The notes under the pieces were generated by a model that was not told the origin of the DNA, made no database searches, and was given only the letters and a program-made list of their open reading frames with translations. The position numbers and the translations under genes are program-made. This document shows, one piece after another, positions 17,287 to 26,548 of a DNA stretch of 64,000 nucleotides (position 1 is its first letter; each line of letters starts with the position of its first letter). The stretch is from Methylibium petroleiphilum PM1 (lineage in GTDB: Bacteria > Pseudomonadota > Gammaproteobacteria > Burkholderiales > Burkholderiaceae_C), in contig NC_008826.1 in NCBI RefSeq assembly GCF_000015725.1, forward strand, positions 535,445-599,444, in the 5' to 3' direction.

Positions 17287-19980
17287 TCAACTATCTAACA
17301 GCCCAAGTTTTCTCCCTGCGGTGACAGCCGTCAGGCGGTTAGTCACGTTCAACTTTCCGTAAATGTTCTTCAAGTGCCATTTCAGTGTGCCCTCGGTGAT
17401 GTACAGCGTATCGGCAAGCTGCCGATTGGATAGGTCCGATTGCAACCTCCGCAAGATTTTCAGCTCACGCCCCGTAAGCGACTCGGCCCCGGCTATGAAC
17501 GCCGACGTCTTTGGATCGCTCTTTTGAACACTGAAGGCAGCCAGGATCTGGCGCAGATACTCGCCGGTAGGAGAACTGGCCCGGGCCGCCAATCCCGCAG
17601 CGGAGATAAGCAGCAACCGCATCTGCTCACCCTCGTCTACGAATACTCGGACATAACCTTCCGACATCGCGACTTCGATAGCCCTTTGAAGAGCGTCCCC
17701 AGCCCTCTCATGTTCCTTCCCGGCCTGGGCGGCAAGGGCCCGAATCAATAGAAGTTCGACCTGCTTCCTTTTCTGGCCGGTCCGAATCGCTCGCTGTAAC
17801 GCAGGCTCGGTGAGTTCGCAGGCAACTGAATTGTTCCCCTTCAACAACGCTATCCGGCTTTCGATGCGTGGGGCCTTGTCAGACATCGCGCTCTCAAACG
17901 CATCGGCGGGACCGCACTCCGAGAAGTTCTGCAACTCTAGCCACTGTGCCTGCGCTTGGCCAAGCTCGCGATGTCTCAGAAGGAGGTCAATCCGCTCTGC
18001 CGCCAAAGCCACGACTAGCCGGGACAGACCGTGCGTCCTGCCGATCACTTCACCTTCAGCAAGCGTTTCGAGTGCGTCGAGATGGGAGCCTTGAGCGTTC
18101 TGCAGCCTCGCTAGCGCAACGTGGCCCATAATAATGGAGTCGACCGAGGTTTGCTCAATGAGTGCAGTGAGGCCATGCTCAAGCGCCGCACCCGCTTCTT
18201 CCAGCCGATTCATCTCGTAAAGCAGCGGAGCTCGGATCGCGTGTAGCATGATCTCCACAGCAGTTTCCCCACCAAGATGCGTGGCGACCGCTGTCACTGC
18301 CTCGTCGCACTCGTAAAGGGCCTGTCGATATCGCCCTTGCTTGCTTAAAACCGTTGCTAGCCACATATCGACCCAGGCTTTGACGTAGTACCCCTTGCAT
18401 TCGTCTACATATCGTTGGGCAGTTCGCAGATGCGCTAGGCTGACTTCAAAGTCAGTGTCGGCCATCGCACCGCATCCCACCACGATGTTAGCGATAGCCA
18501 GATCGATAGGTTCTGCGTCCGGCCAGCGCGACAACCAGCTTCGTGCGTATGGCGCGGCATCCTGTGCTCGATCGCAGAGGGTAGGTACGGTGCACCTTTC
18601 CAGTTCAACTGCCTGCCTTATGCGGCTCAAGCGCTGGTCGTCGAACCCATGCGAAGCTGCATCGGGTCTGTTTGTCGGTTCGGCGAATTCAATTATGAGT
18701 TTAGCAAGTACGGCTTTCGCCTCTGCAGCTCGTCTAAGGACTGCGAGTGACCAGGCTTGCTTCACCCTGATCTCCGGGAATTGCGCCAGGGCCTCCAGTG
18801 GAAGCTTGTTCGCCCAATAAAGGAACGTAGCATGACGGCCCTGATACCGCGCCATCGTACGCGCATAGTGGTCTATCAACGCCGCAGCGTTCTTGACGTT
18901 GCCGACGTCTAAGCTTAGATCGATGGCGGCGTCGATTCGACCATTGTCAGTCAACCAGGCGAGTGCACGCTCGACATATGGGCCGATTTGATTGATACCC
19001 TGTCGGCGTATTCTTATCAACAGGAAATCTCGCACAATTGGATGCAGTGCATACGGAAGCATTGCGTCATTGCTGCGACTAATAGGGAGCGCGCGCCGCT
19101 GCAATTCGGCAAGGACAGCCTCTGCGTCGCTCATTTCTGTCGCAGCAGCCACCAAGCGGCCATTGAACCGCCGCAACATCGCGAGGCAGAGCAACAACTG
19201 AGCAGCGCGATCCGGCAACTGCGATAGGAGAACTTCGCTCAGGTACTCCGAAATGGCCTGTGGTCGCTCCAGCAGGCCTTGCAACAGATTATTTTGACTT
19301 TCTTCATCGCTGTGCAGAGTCATCGCAATGAGTCGCACGATCGCTGGCCAACCCTCGCTGCGTTCATAGATGGCCTGTACCAATGCCTGTCTCGGCTTGA
19401 CACTGTACTGCCTCAGAATCTGTGCAATATCCGACTGGTTGAATGCCAACTGAATATGGTCAACGACGTGTAAGCGGCGATCGAGAGCCGCCTCGCTGGA
19501 AAGCGAACTCAAATTGGCACGCCCACTCAACACCAACGCCATACGTTCAGGCTGGTGACGAATTAACGGGCGTAAAAGGGTCGCGGCCGTGTTGTCTGAC
19601 AGCCAATGAACGTCATCGACGAACAATACAGTCCGCTCCTGGCGTGAAGCCATTTCCGCAACCAGGGCCATGATTACGGCGCGTTTCCCGCGGTCACCAA
19701 CGCCGTTGACCAATGACTGCGATCGTTCCGTATCGGCTGGAGAAAAGGCGTGGAGCAAATCGATCGCGAGCTTATCGCCATCCTGATCATCGCCGTCAAC
19801 CAGTAGCCAAACGACACGGTAACCCAGTGCGATGACTTCTTCTCTCCACTCGCTCAGCAGGGTCGACTTGCCATAGCCAGCCGGGGCGCTCACGGCAAAC
19901 ACAGGCCGAGACACAGTGCGAAACGCCGCAGGCAACTTCCAGCGCTCCGGCTTAAGAATCCAGGAGGCCGCTTTATGCAT
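17287..19980 (-). CDS. alkS: LuxR/MalT-type (LAL) transcriptional regulator, AlkS-like
   Basis: A large ATP-binding regulator of about 897 aa. Near the N-terminus is a Walker A motif APAGYGKST (about 32-40), a Walker B motif TVLFVDDVHWL, a long helical TPR-like middle, and a C-terminal LuxR helix-turn-helix (LTGRELKILRRLQSDLSNRQ... LYITEGTLKWHLKNIYGKLN). MalT, and AlkS of the Pseudomonas alk system, share this layout and size. Lying between rubredoxins and rubredoxin reductase, it is the best candidate for the alkane-sensing activator of alkB. ATG 19980 with GGTGGAG upstream is preferred to the GTG at 19992. The inducer is not evident. Confidence 0.8.
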   Translation of the reverse strand: MHKAASWILKPERWKLPAAFRTVSRPVFAVSAPAGYGKSTLLSEWREEVIALGYRVVWLLVDGDDQDGDKLAIDLLHAFSPADTERSQSLVNGVGDRGKRAVIMALVAEMASRQERTVLFVDDVHWLSDNTAATLLRPLIRHQPERMALVLSGRANLSSLSSEAALDRRLHVVDHIQLAFNQSDIAQILRQYSVKPRQALVQAIYERSEGWPAIVRLIAMTLHSDEESQNNLLQGLLERPQAISEYLSEVLLSQLPDRAAQLLLCLAMLRRFNGRLVAAATEMSDAEAVLAELQRRALPISRSNDAMLPYALHPIVRDFLLIRIRRQGINQIGPYVERALAWLTDNGRIDAAIDLSLDVGNVKNAAALIDHYARTMARYQGRHATFLYWANKLPLEALAQFPEIRVKQAWSLAVLRRAAEAKAVLAKLIIEFAEPTNRPDAASHGFDDQRLSRIRQAVELERCTVPTLCDRAQDAAPYARSWLSRWPDAEPIDLAIANIVVGCGAMADTDFEVSLAHLRTAQRYVDECKGYYVKAWVDMWLATVLSKQGRYRQALYECDEAVTAVATHLGGETAVEIMLHAIRAPLLYEMNRLEEAGAALEHGLTALIEQTSVDSIIMGHVALARLQNAQGSHLDALETLAEGEVIGRTHGLSRLVVALAAERIDLLLRHRELGQAQAQWLELQNFSECGPADAFESAMSDKAPRIESRIALLKGNNSVACELTEPALQRAIRTGQKRKQVELLLIRALAAQAGKEHERAGDALQRAIEVAMSEGYVRVFVDEGEQMRLLLISAAGLAARASSPTGEYLRQILAAFSVQKSDPKTSAFIAGAESLTGRELKILRRLQSDLSNRQLADTLYITEGTLKWHLKNIYGKLNVTNRLTAVTAGRKLGLLDS

Positions 19981-20117
19981 TCTCGTCTCCACCGAGTCGC
20001 CAGCGAGGCGCCTTTATATTCCTTCAGTCCACAATGTGGCAAGGACCAAGGCTCTCCATCCCTTTAGTATTTTCCCTCAAATATTATCACACCCGAATGC
20101 GGCCAGGCCTTCCCGTT

Positions 20118-20294
20118 TTAGATTTCCACCATCTGAAAATCGGATTTGGGCGATGAGCAGTCGGGACAAGTCCAGTCGTCCGGAACGTCCTCCCAGGCCG
20201 TGCCGGGAGGAATTCCGTCAGATGGCATGCCTAGCTCTTCGTCATAGGTGAAGGAGCACGTAACGCATTGCCATTTCTTGAAATTTTTGATCAT
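20118..20294 (-). CDS. Rubredoxin (second of tandem pair)
   Basis: A 58-aa rubredoxin with the iron-binding pairs C10-V-T-C13 and C43-P-D-C46, and the family motif GIPPGTAWEDVPDDW between them. It carries electrons from the reductase to AlkB. The ATG at 20294 overlaps the TGA of the preceding rubredoxin gene (ATGA), so the two are translationally coupled. The two rubredoxins differ in sequence and may not be equivalent: in alkane systems only AlkG-type rubredoxins support the hydroxylase. The LAL regulator follows about 140 bp downstream on the same strand. Confidence 0.93.
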   Translation of the reverse strand: MIKNFKKWQCVTCSFTYDEELGMPSDGIPPGTAWEDVPDDWTCPDCSSPKSDFQMVEI

Positions 20295-20482
20295 GGTTTC
20301 CCTTCATTTTTCTCGTCCGAAAGCGCTACGAAATCCGGTTTTTCGCGCACAGCGCAAATCGGACAGGCCCAGCTGTCTGGAATGCTAGCCCACCGTGTCC
20401 CCGGAGGGAAGCCTTCGCTTTGATCCCCTTTCTGCTCGTCATAGACGTACTCGCAGATCGGGCACTTGTATTTCAGTGCCAT
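20291..20482 (-). CDS. Rubredoxin (first of tandem pair)
   Basis: A 63-aa rubredoxin with C7-P-I-C10 and C40-P-I-C43 around GFPPGTRWASIPDSW. It is the one-iron electron carrier for the alkane monooxygenase. It lies 59 bp downstream of the IS-broken esterase gene and overlaps the second rubredoxin by 4 bp. If alkB, esterase and rubredoxins formed one transcript, the IS5-family insertion upstream could be polar on it. Confidence 0.95.
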   Translation of the reverse strand: MALKYKCPICEYVYDEQKGDQSEGFPPGTRWASIPDSWACPICAVREKPDFVALSDEKNEGKP

Positions 20483-21425
20483 GGCGTTCCCTTGTTATGG
20501 TTTGTGAGCACCGACATTGCATGCTAAATGCCGCTGCATTTTCAGCTTCGGAATCGTTGGCTCAGCCAATATGTCGACTCGTCCATCATCGCGCGACCTT
20601 GGTCCAACGACGTAACGAAACATAATGTTCCGTGGATCGCGCCCACATAGCGCGAAAGCGTAACCGTGCCCCCCGCCTCTTTCAATGCATTGGCATAGTT
20701 CTCGCCCTCGTCGCGTAGCGGGTCGAATTCCATGGTTTGCACCAGCGCGGGTGGCAGGTTAGAGAGGCTGTTCGCCAGAATCGGCGAGCAGTTTGGTCGG
20801 TACCGGTCCGAAAGCGAGCCGACGTAGTGATCGAAGAACCATTTCATGTCGGCCCCCTCAAGCAGATAACCCTTCCCGTTCTCAACCATGGAATGCGTTG
20901 GCAGCACTCCGCCGTTGATAACAGGATAAACGAGAAGTTGTGCGCAAAGGTTGGGGCCACCTTCATCACGGACGCGTAGTGCCGTGACAGCCGCAAGATT
21001 GCCGCCAGCGCTGTCTCCGGAAACTGCAATTCGATGGGCATCGCCATTAATTTCGCAGGCAAATTCGCCAGCCCAGCGAGTCGCCTCAAGGCAATCGTTG
21101 GTCGCTGCCGGGAACCTACATTCCGGAGATAATCGATAGTCGACCGATACCACCAAAGCGCTCGCGCCGAAGCATAATTCACGACAGATAATGTCGTAGG
21201 CGTCGAGACTACCGATTACCCAGCCGCCCCCATGGAAATACATTAAAACCGGAAATGGGCCGTCCCCTTGCGGCGTATAGATTCGCAGTGGAATCTGACC
21301 TCCCGGTCCGGGAATCTTCAGGTCGACTGCGGTAGCGATCCTCGCGCGACTCGGCGGCTGGCTCATGCATAGCGCATCAAACGCGGCGCGACATTCCGCA
21401 ATCCCCATCTCACGGAAAGGCTTAA

Positions 21426-22610
21426 GGAAGGTCTGCACAACGCGATGCGCCGTGCTGTTTGAAGTGACGTGATGGCGATGCCGCGCCGAAGCCCTCGATC
21501 CGGTCTGTTCTGCGGCTCGGTCGTGCCGTTTCGCAGGTGCTTTTGGCACCTCGCGAGCCCGCTGCGGGTATCGCGGACGCACTCATCCCCGCGCTCCGAT
21601 CAACTGCCGTCGCGCCATCCACAGGTTCGACAGCGCGAACAGCGTGACGATCTGCGCGGTGTTCTTCTTCAGCCCCCGGTAGCGCACCTTGGTGAACCCG
21701 AACTGGCGCTTGATCACCCGGAACGGATGCTCGACCTTGGCCCGGATGCTGGCCTTCATCTTCTCGATGCGCTCGGCGATGAAGTCGGGCTCGATGAAGG
21801 GGTTGAGCTTCCTGCGCAGGCCCGGGCGCATTGCCACGTGCCAGGTCGGCCCCTTGGCCTCGGGCCGCTTGTGCACGCCCTGGTAGCCCGCGTCACCGAA
21901 GGCAGCTTCCTCATCGCCGTGCAGCAGCGCGCCGGCCATGTTCAGGTCGTTGACGTTGGCCCCCGTGGTGGCCACGGTGTGCACCAGACCCGACTGCGCG
22001 TCCACGCCGATGTGGGCCTTCATGCCGAAGTACCAGTTGTTGCCCTTGCGGGTCTGCTTCATCTCCGGGTCGCGCTCACCTTCGGCGTTCTTGGTCGAAC
22101 TCGGCGCCGAGATCAGCGTGGCGTCCACCGCCGTGCCCGTGCGCATCATCAGGCCCTTGTGCTGAAGCAGATCGTTGACCACGCGCAGCATGTCCACGGC
22201 CAGGTTGTGGCGCTCCAGCAGGTGGCGGAACCTCAGGATGGTGGTCTCATCAGGCAGCCGTGCCGTCACGCTGTCGAGCTTGGCGAACTCCCGGTACAGC
22301 GGCACGTCGTGCAGCGCCTCTTCCATCGCCGGGTCGCTCAGGCCGAACCACTGCTGCAGGTAGTGGATGCGCAGCATGGTCTCGATGCCGAAGGGCGGGC
22401 GGCCGGTCTTGGCCTTGGGGTAGTGCGGCGCCACGATCTGCACCAGCACCGCCCACGGCACCACGCGCTCCATGTCCTCCAGGAACTCGCGCTTGCGCGT
22501 CTTCTTGGTCGACAGGTTCAGGCCCAAACCCAGCTGCTTCATGGTCGTCGTGCTCCGATGCGTCGTCGCTTCAACTCATGCAAGATTCGGACGAGTTTTG
22601 CAGACGTTCC
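21426..22610 (-). mobile_element. IS5-family insertion sequence (1185 bp), TTAA target duplication
   Basis: The ends are GGAAGGTCTGCACAAC (left) and, read inward, GGAACGTCTGCAAAAC (right). The element is flanked by TTAA at 21422-21425 and 22611-22614, which fits the YTAR target of the IS5 subgroup. Excising it and one TTAA restores a full esterase frame, confirming the ends. One intact transposase gene is inside. Confidence 0.93.
21583..22542 (-). CDS. IS5-family transposase
   Basis: A 319-aa DDE transposase: N-terminal DUF772-like region (KTGRPPFGIETMLRIHYLQQWFGLSDPAMEEAL), then the catalytic Asp in AVDATLISAPSS, the second Asp in AAFGDAGYQGV, and the Glu in AKVEHPFRVIKRQFG followed by KVRYRGLKKN. 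The motifs and length are complete for the IS5 subgroup, so the element may be mobile. It reads in the same direction as the gene it interrupts. Confidence 0.95.
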   Translation of the reverse strand: MKQLGLGLNLSTKKTRKREFLEDMERVVPWAVLVQIVAPHYPKAKTGRPPFGIETMLRIHYLQQWFGLSDPAMEEALHDVPLYREFAKLDSVTARLPDETTILRFRHLLERHNLAVDMLRVVNDLLQHKGLMMRTGTAVDATLISAPSSTKNAEGERDPEMKQTRKGNNWYFGMKAHIGVDAQSGLVHTVATTGANVNDLNMAGALLHGDEEAAFGDAGYQGVHKRPEAKGPTWHVAMRPGLRRKLNPFIEPDFIAERIEKMKASIRAKVEHPFRVIKRQFGFTKVRYRGLKKNTAQIVTLFALSNLWMARRQLIGARG

Positions 22611-22823
22611 TTAAGCCCGGCGGCAGCAAACGTCTTCAGCAGAGCCTCGGCTTGGGGATCAAGCGGCATTGGGATATCTCCTTCTAGAACACTTTACGTG
22701 GCGCTCTGCGACGCCTGCCTAGTGCCGCGGAATGCACAGGACTAATCCGCTCAGGTCCTTGAGACGCGCATCCGGCGACACCAACGCTCGCCGACTTCTG
22801 GAAAGCCTTAGCGAAAAGAGTAC

Positions 22824-24026
22824 TCAGTCACGGACGGGCTGCGCCAGCTGATTGGCATAACGTCGGAATAGCTTGCTGCGCTTCCCTGGATCGATGTTGA
22901 TCTTGGTGAGGTCGCCGTCGTACTGCTTGAGCAAAAGCGGATCCATGACGGCTCGAAACAGCGGCGGGATGTGACAGAGCCAAATCATCCCCGGATATCC
23001 GGACGGCATTGTGGGTACGTCGCTATAGCTACGAAGGGCTTGGTAGCTACGCGTCGGAAACGCGTGGTGATCCGAGTGTCGCTGCACATGGAAATAGATC
23101 ACATTCGAGGCAATGTGATCAGTGTTCCATGAGTGCTCAGGTCGGACCCGCTCGTAACGTCCGTCAGGAAGCTTCTGACGAAGCAACCCGTAGTGTTCTA
23201 TATAGTCCGCGATCACCAAAAACCAGTAGCCACCGAAGGCGGTAGCAAGCAGGTACGGGATGATGCTCGAACCCAGCCAGACGATCAGGGCACCGTAGAA
23301 GACCAGCGAGATCAGAGCCGGCTGGAGGAATTCGTTCTCCAGCGTCCAGGGACCTTTGCCGCTGCGCGCCAAGCGTTCCTTCTCCAGGCGCCAGGGTCGA
23401 ATAAATCCCGTGTACGGGAGTTCGCGCAGCGCGAAGAAATAGATGCCCTCACCCATGCGAGCGGAACTGGAGTCCTCAGGAGTAGCAACATCCCGATGAT
23501 GACCACGGTTGTGATCGATCATGTATTGGCCGTAGGCCGTGACCGCCAAGCAGATCTTGGACATCCAGCGTTCGAGTGCGTCCTTCTTATGACCAAGCTC
23601 GTGGGAAGTAACGATCGCAAGACCATTGGCAAGACCCACGGAGATGCAGATTCCTGCATAGTTGAGCCCGGTAAGGTCGAGCGTTCCAACCGCCCAGGCG
23701 CCAGTGATCATCGAAAGGTAGTGAACGGGCACCGTGACGAACGTCAGGTTCCGATAGTAGTTGTCGTCCTCGAGGGCTTTGATCGCGCTTTCCGGCGGGT
23801 TCTTTTGGCTGCTTCCGATAACCATGTCGAGGAGGGGAATCACGACAAAAGTCAGGAAGGGGGCGAGCCAATAGAACGCTGCCTTCCCGGTCAACTGAGC
23901 AGCCGCAATGCCGATGGCGGGCAACATCGGCCACAAAACGCCGATGGGCCATGCGTACCGTTTCATATCGCGATATCGCGTCTCCCCGGACCCGCCGCTG
24001 TCGTTGTTTGGCAAGCTCGAAATCAT
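22824..24026 (-). CDS. alkB: Alkane 1-monooxygenase AlkB
   Basis: Integral-membrane di-iron hydroxylase that oxidises n-alkanes to 1-alkanols using rubredoxin electrons. The histidine boxes are present: HELGHK (142-147), HNRGHH (172-177) and HSDHH (near 315), plus the AlkB signature DYIEHYGL. Hydrophobic helices occupy about 25-70, 95-140 and 240-290. ATG 24026 follows GAAGAGGAGAGCCAC and gives 400 aa, the standard AlkB length; the open frame continues to 24137 without family support. Site B, a C/G-rich element, lies 130-155 bp upstream. Downstream on the same strand are the esterase and two rubredoxins. Confidence 0.95.
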   Translation of the reverse strand: MISSLPNNDSGGSGETRYRDMKRYAWPIGVLWPMLPAIGIAAAQLTGKAAFYWLAPFLTFVVIPLLDMVIGSSQKNPPESAIKALEDDNYYRNLTFVTVPVHYLSMITGAWAVGTLDLTGLNYAGICISVGLANGLAIVTSHELGHKKDALERWMSKICLAVTAYGQYMIDHNRGHHRDVATPEDSSSARMGEGIYFFALRELPYTGFIRPWRLEKERLARSGKGPWTLENEFLQPALISLVFYGALIVWLGSSIIPYLLATAFGGYWFLVIADYIEHYGLLRQKLPDGRYERVRPEHSWNTDHIASNVIYFHVQRHSDHHAFPTRSYQALRSYSDVPTMPSGYPGMIWLCHIPPLFRAVMDPLLLKQYDGDLTKINIDPGKRSKLFRRYANQLAQPVRD

Positions 24027-24152
24027 GTGGCTCTCCTCTTCAATCAGTTGCACTGCCGGCCCCGACTGCTTGTCGTCTGATGGGCCGGGAAGCAGCCGCA
24101 GCAGTGCCGCTGCTTCTCGAATTGAACTTTGAACCACCGAGGACGTTTCTGG

Positions 24153-24181
24153 CCCCTCCCGGAAGGGATGTTATAGGGGGG
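24153..24181 (-). promoter_or_regulatory. C/G-rich element upstream of alkB (site B)
   Basis: On the minus strand CCCCCCTAT is followed by AACATCCCTTCCGGGAGGGG. This aligns base for base, with a few changes, to the element upstream of the RND operon at 13555-13582. It lies about 130 bp before the alkB start. A candidate AlkS-type operator. Confidence 0.55.
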
Positions 24182-24293
24182 CGTACTACTGATCTCGCGA
24201 GGCGTTGGATCTGAATGCCCAGCGGGCAAGCTAGCATGAGCAAGATGCGGCCCGCAGCGCTGCCCGAGGGGATGTGGACTTACATAACAGCGT

Positions 24294-24326
24294 CCCCCTC
24301 AAAACGACCCCCTCAGAGAGGGGTTG
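24294..24326 (+). promoter_or_regulatory. C/G-rich element facing the monooxygenase gene (site D)
   Basis: On the plus strand CCCCTCAAAACGACC leads into CCTCAGAGAGGGGTTGTT, the same layout as sites A and B (C-run, a short A-rich step, then an interrupted C-run/G-run palindrome). It is oriented toward the monooxygenase gene at 24714, about 390 bp away. With site B it makes the alkB-monooxygenase gap a divergent control region. The rest of 24330-24713 shows no gene. Confidence 0.5.
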
Positions 24327-24713
24327 TTAGTGCGTGTCCCGCCGATTATTTGCGCCATGGTGCATAGCTGCCGCTCATTGTTAGACGCCGAATTGCCGAG
24401 CCAGCGCGCGTCTGAGGAGAGGCCCGTGCGTTACTGAAACCAAACGATCAATCTACTTCTAGAAGTCGCCGTCGGCCGCGTCACTTGCACGAAGCGAATC
24501 TGCGAGAACCGAAGCAATTGGGCGACCGACGTCATGGCTGCCATGAACCTCGACCAATACGGCCGCCGGCTGGTCGATGCGCCATCAGTCGCCGTGTGTT
24601 CGGCACGCAACAATGTGACGGGCCTGTTGCAAGCTGGGTAACCAACAAAAGAGTCGAAATACCCAACAGTAAACAGGCAATAGGCCCGCGCAAAGAGCTT
24701 GAAAGGGCAATGA

Positions 24714-26366
24714 GTGGAAACAATCTCAATCAAGACAAGCGCCGATCACAGCGACTCGACTACGCAGTACGACGCCATTGTCATTGGTGCCGGATTTGCC
24801 GGGATGTACATGCTCTATCGGCTGCGCCAACTCGGAATGTCAGTGTGTGTCTACGAGCGAGGAAATGATGTAGGCGGCACATGGTACTGGAACCGATATC
24901 CGGGTTGCAGATGCGATATTGAGAGTTTGTGCTACTCGTATTCGTTCTCCCCGGAACTCGAACAAGAATGGAGCTGGACCGAGCGCTATGCCGCGCAGCC
25001 CGAGATTCTTCAATATGCCAAACATGTAGCTGATCGTTTTGATCTGCGGCGTGACATCCGCTTTCGGACAACAGTCACCGCTGCGTTCTTTGATGAAAAA
25101 TCGAACAAGTGGCAGGTGACTACAAGCGATGGAGAATGCGCGCGCGCGCGCTTCCTGATTTCCGCCGTCGGCTGCCTATCGTCAGGCATCGTGCCCGACA
25201 TTCCAGGCCTCACCGACTTCAAAGGGGCGTGGTACCACACTGGAAGTTGGCCGCATGAAACGGTAGATTTGAGCGACAAGCGCGTAGGCTTGATCGGCAC
25301 GGGCTCGACTGGAATCCAGTTCTCTTCCGAGATTGCGCACTCCGTCGGTCATCTAACGATATTTCAGAGAACGCCTAATTACAGTGTTCCGTTATGCAAC
25401 GAACCTCTCGACAAGAAAGATCTTGAAGAGGCCAAAGCCAACTATCGCAGCATGCGCGCACTTTGCCGATACTCTATGGCGGGTAGCCCCTACGTCGGAA
25501 ATAAAAAGAAAGCCGTTGACGATACCAATGATTCGCGGGAACGAAACTTTGCAGCCGCATGGGATGGGGCGGGCTTCAGCTTCGTCTTTTGCTACAGCGA
25601 TCTGTTGCTCGACATCGACTCTAATCGGACGGCTGCTGAGTTCGTTGAACGCAAAATCCGTGAGGCCGTGAAGGACCGAGCTGTTGCCGACCTCCTTGTG
25701 CCGCAGGGGTACCCACTAGGGGCCAAACGCTTGTGCGTCGATACGGGCTATTATCAGATCTTCAATCGCGACAATGTAAGCTTGGTCGACGTGCGTGAAT
25801 CGCCGATTGAATACATTACGCCCACGGGCGTACGAACGCTCCACGAGGAGTACGATCTGGATGTATTGGTCTTCGCGACAGGATATGACGCGATTACCGG
25901 ACCTCTACTGAGGATGGACATCCGCGGTCGCAATGGGCGATCGTTGCGGCAGAAGTGGCGGGAGTGGCCGCAGAGTTATCTTGGCTTGATGATGGAGGGA
26001 TTTCCAAATCTCTTGACTATCACTGGCCCGGGAAGCCCGTGCGTGCTCGTCAACATGATTGTATCGATCGAGCAGCACGTTGAATGGATTGCCGACTGTA
26101 TTGCAGCGATGGATCGAGATGGAAAGCAAACTATCGAACCGGACGCAGAAGCAGAGAGCAGTTGGAGCAACATGGTAGACGAGATTGCTAATTCGACGCT
26201 TTACCCACTTACAGACTCGTGGTTTACGGGGAAGAATGTTAATGGAAAGTCGTCGAGATTTACGCCGTATGCAGGTGGCATGGGACAGTATCGGCGAATT
26301 TGCGAGGAAATCGTTGAAGATGGCTATCGCGGGTTCCGGTTCGACGCTGGTTGCGCGAAGATCTAA
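24714..26366 (+). CDS. Flavin-binding Baeyer-Villiger-type monooxygenase (CHMO-like), copy 1
   Basis: A class B flavoprotein monooxygenase that uses NADPH and FAD to insert one oxygen atom, typically turning ketones into esters or lactones. The FAD motif GAGFAG is at 25-30, followed by GGTWYWNRYPG (54-64). The Baeyer-Villiger fingerprint FKGAWYHTGSWP is at 169-180 and the NADPH motif GTGSTG at 195-200. The 550-aa length is normal for cyclohexanone-monooxygenase relatives. The GTG start has AAAGGG upstream. It is divergent from alkB, with site D upstream. A second enzyme of this family is at 30200-31819. Confidence 0.9.
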   Translation: METISIKTSADHSDSTTQYDAIVIGAGFAGMYMLYRLRQLGMSVCVYERGNDVGGTWYWNRYPGCRCDIESLCYSYSFSPELEQEWSWTERYAAQPEILQYAKHVADRFDLRRDIRFRTTVTAAFFDEKSNKWQVTTSDGECARARFLISAVGCLSSGIVPDIPGLTDFKGAWYHTGSWPHETVDLSDKRVGLIGTGSTGIQFSSEIAHSVGHLTIFQRTPNYSVPLCNEPLDKKDLEEAKANYRSMRALCRYSMAGSPYVGNKKKAVDDTNDSRERNFAAAWDGAGFSFVFCYSDLLLDIDSNRTAAEFVERKIREAVKDRAVADLLVPQGYPLGAKRLCVDTGYYQIFNRDNVSLVDVRESPIEYITPTGVRTLHEEYDLDVLVFATGYDAITGPLLRMDIRGRNGRSLRQKWREWPQSYLGLMMEGFPNLLTITGPGSPCVLVNMIVSIEQHVEWIADCIAAMDRDGKQTIEPDAEAESSWSNMVDEIANSTLYPLTDSWFTGKNVNGKSSRFTPYAGGMGQYRRICEEIVEDGYRGFRFDAGCAKI

Positions 26367-26548
26367 GCGGAAGGTCTGCAAAGCGTGCTCAAAAGACTGC
26401 GTTGAGTGAATCTGTCGAAGTCGACATGTGCAAGCATCCGACCGGATTCATCGCGCCCGACTGCCGGAGTGTGCGTGTGCTGAGCCCTTCCTGTAGACGG
26501 CCCACGGGTCGGATCCGAGCGGTCATCGAACAGTGCACCCTTGCGCCG

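Larger units (their letters stand above)
20542..22669 (-). pseudogene. HSL-family alpha/beta-hydrolase (esterase/lipase) split by IS5-family element
   Basis: The body (20542-21425) has the hormone-sensitive-lipase family oxyanion motif HGGGW, the nucleophile motif GDSAGG, an acid residue in FDPLRDEGE and a histidine in GAIHGTL, so the catalytic triad is present. The first 20 codons lie beyond the IS at 22611-22669, with ATG at 22669 after GAAGGAGATATCCC and the protein start MPLDPQAEALL. Removing the IS and one TTAA leaves 939 bp in frame (312 aa). The open frame extending into the IS (to 21582) gives about 54 foreign residues and might still be translated. The original gene lies directly after alkB and probably cleaved an ester made during alkane or ketone breakdown. 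Confidence 0.88.

Noticed and set aside
21426..21582. N-terminal 54 residues of the esterase open frame
   Set aside because: They are encoded by the IS5-family element; the true start lies beyond it at 22669.
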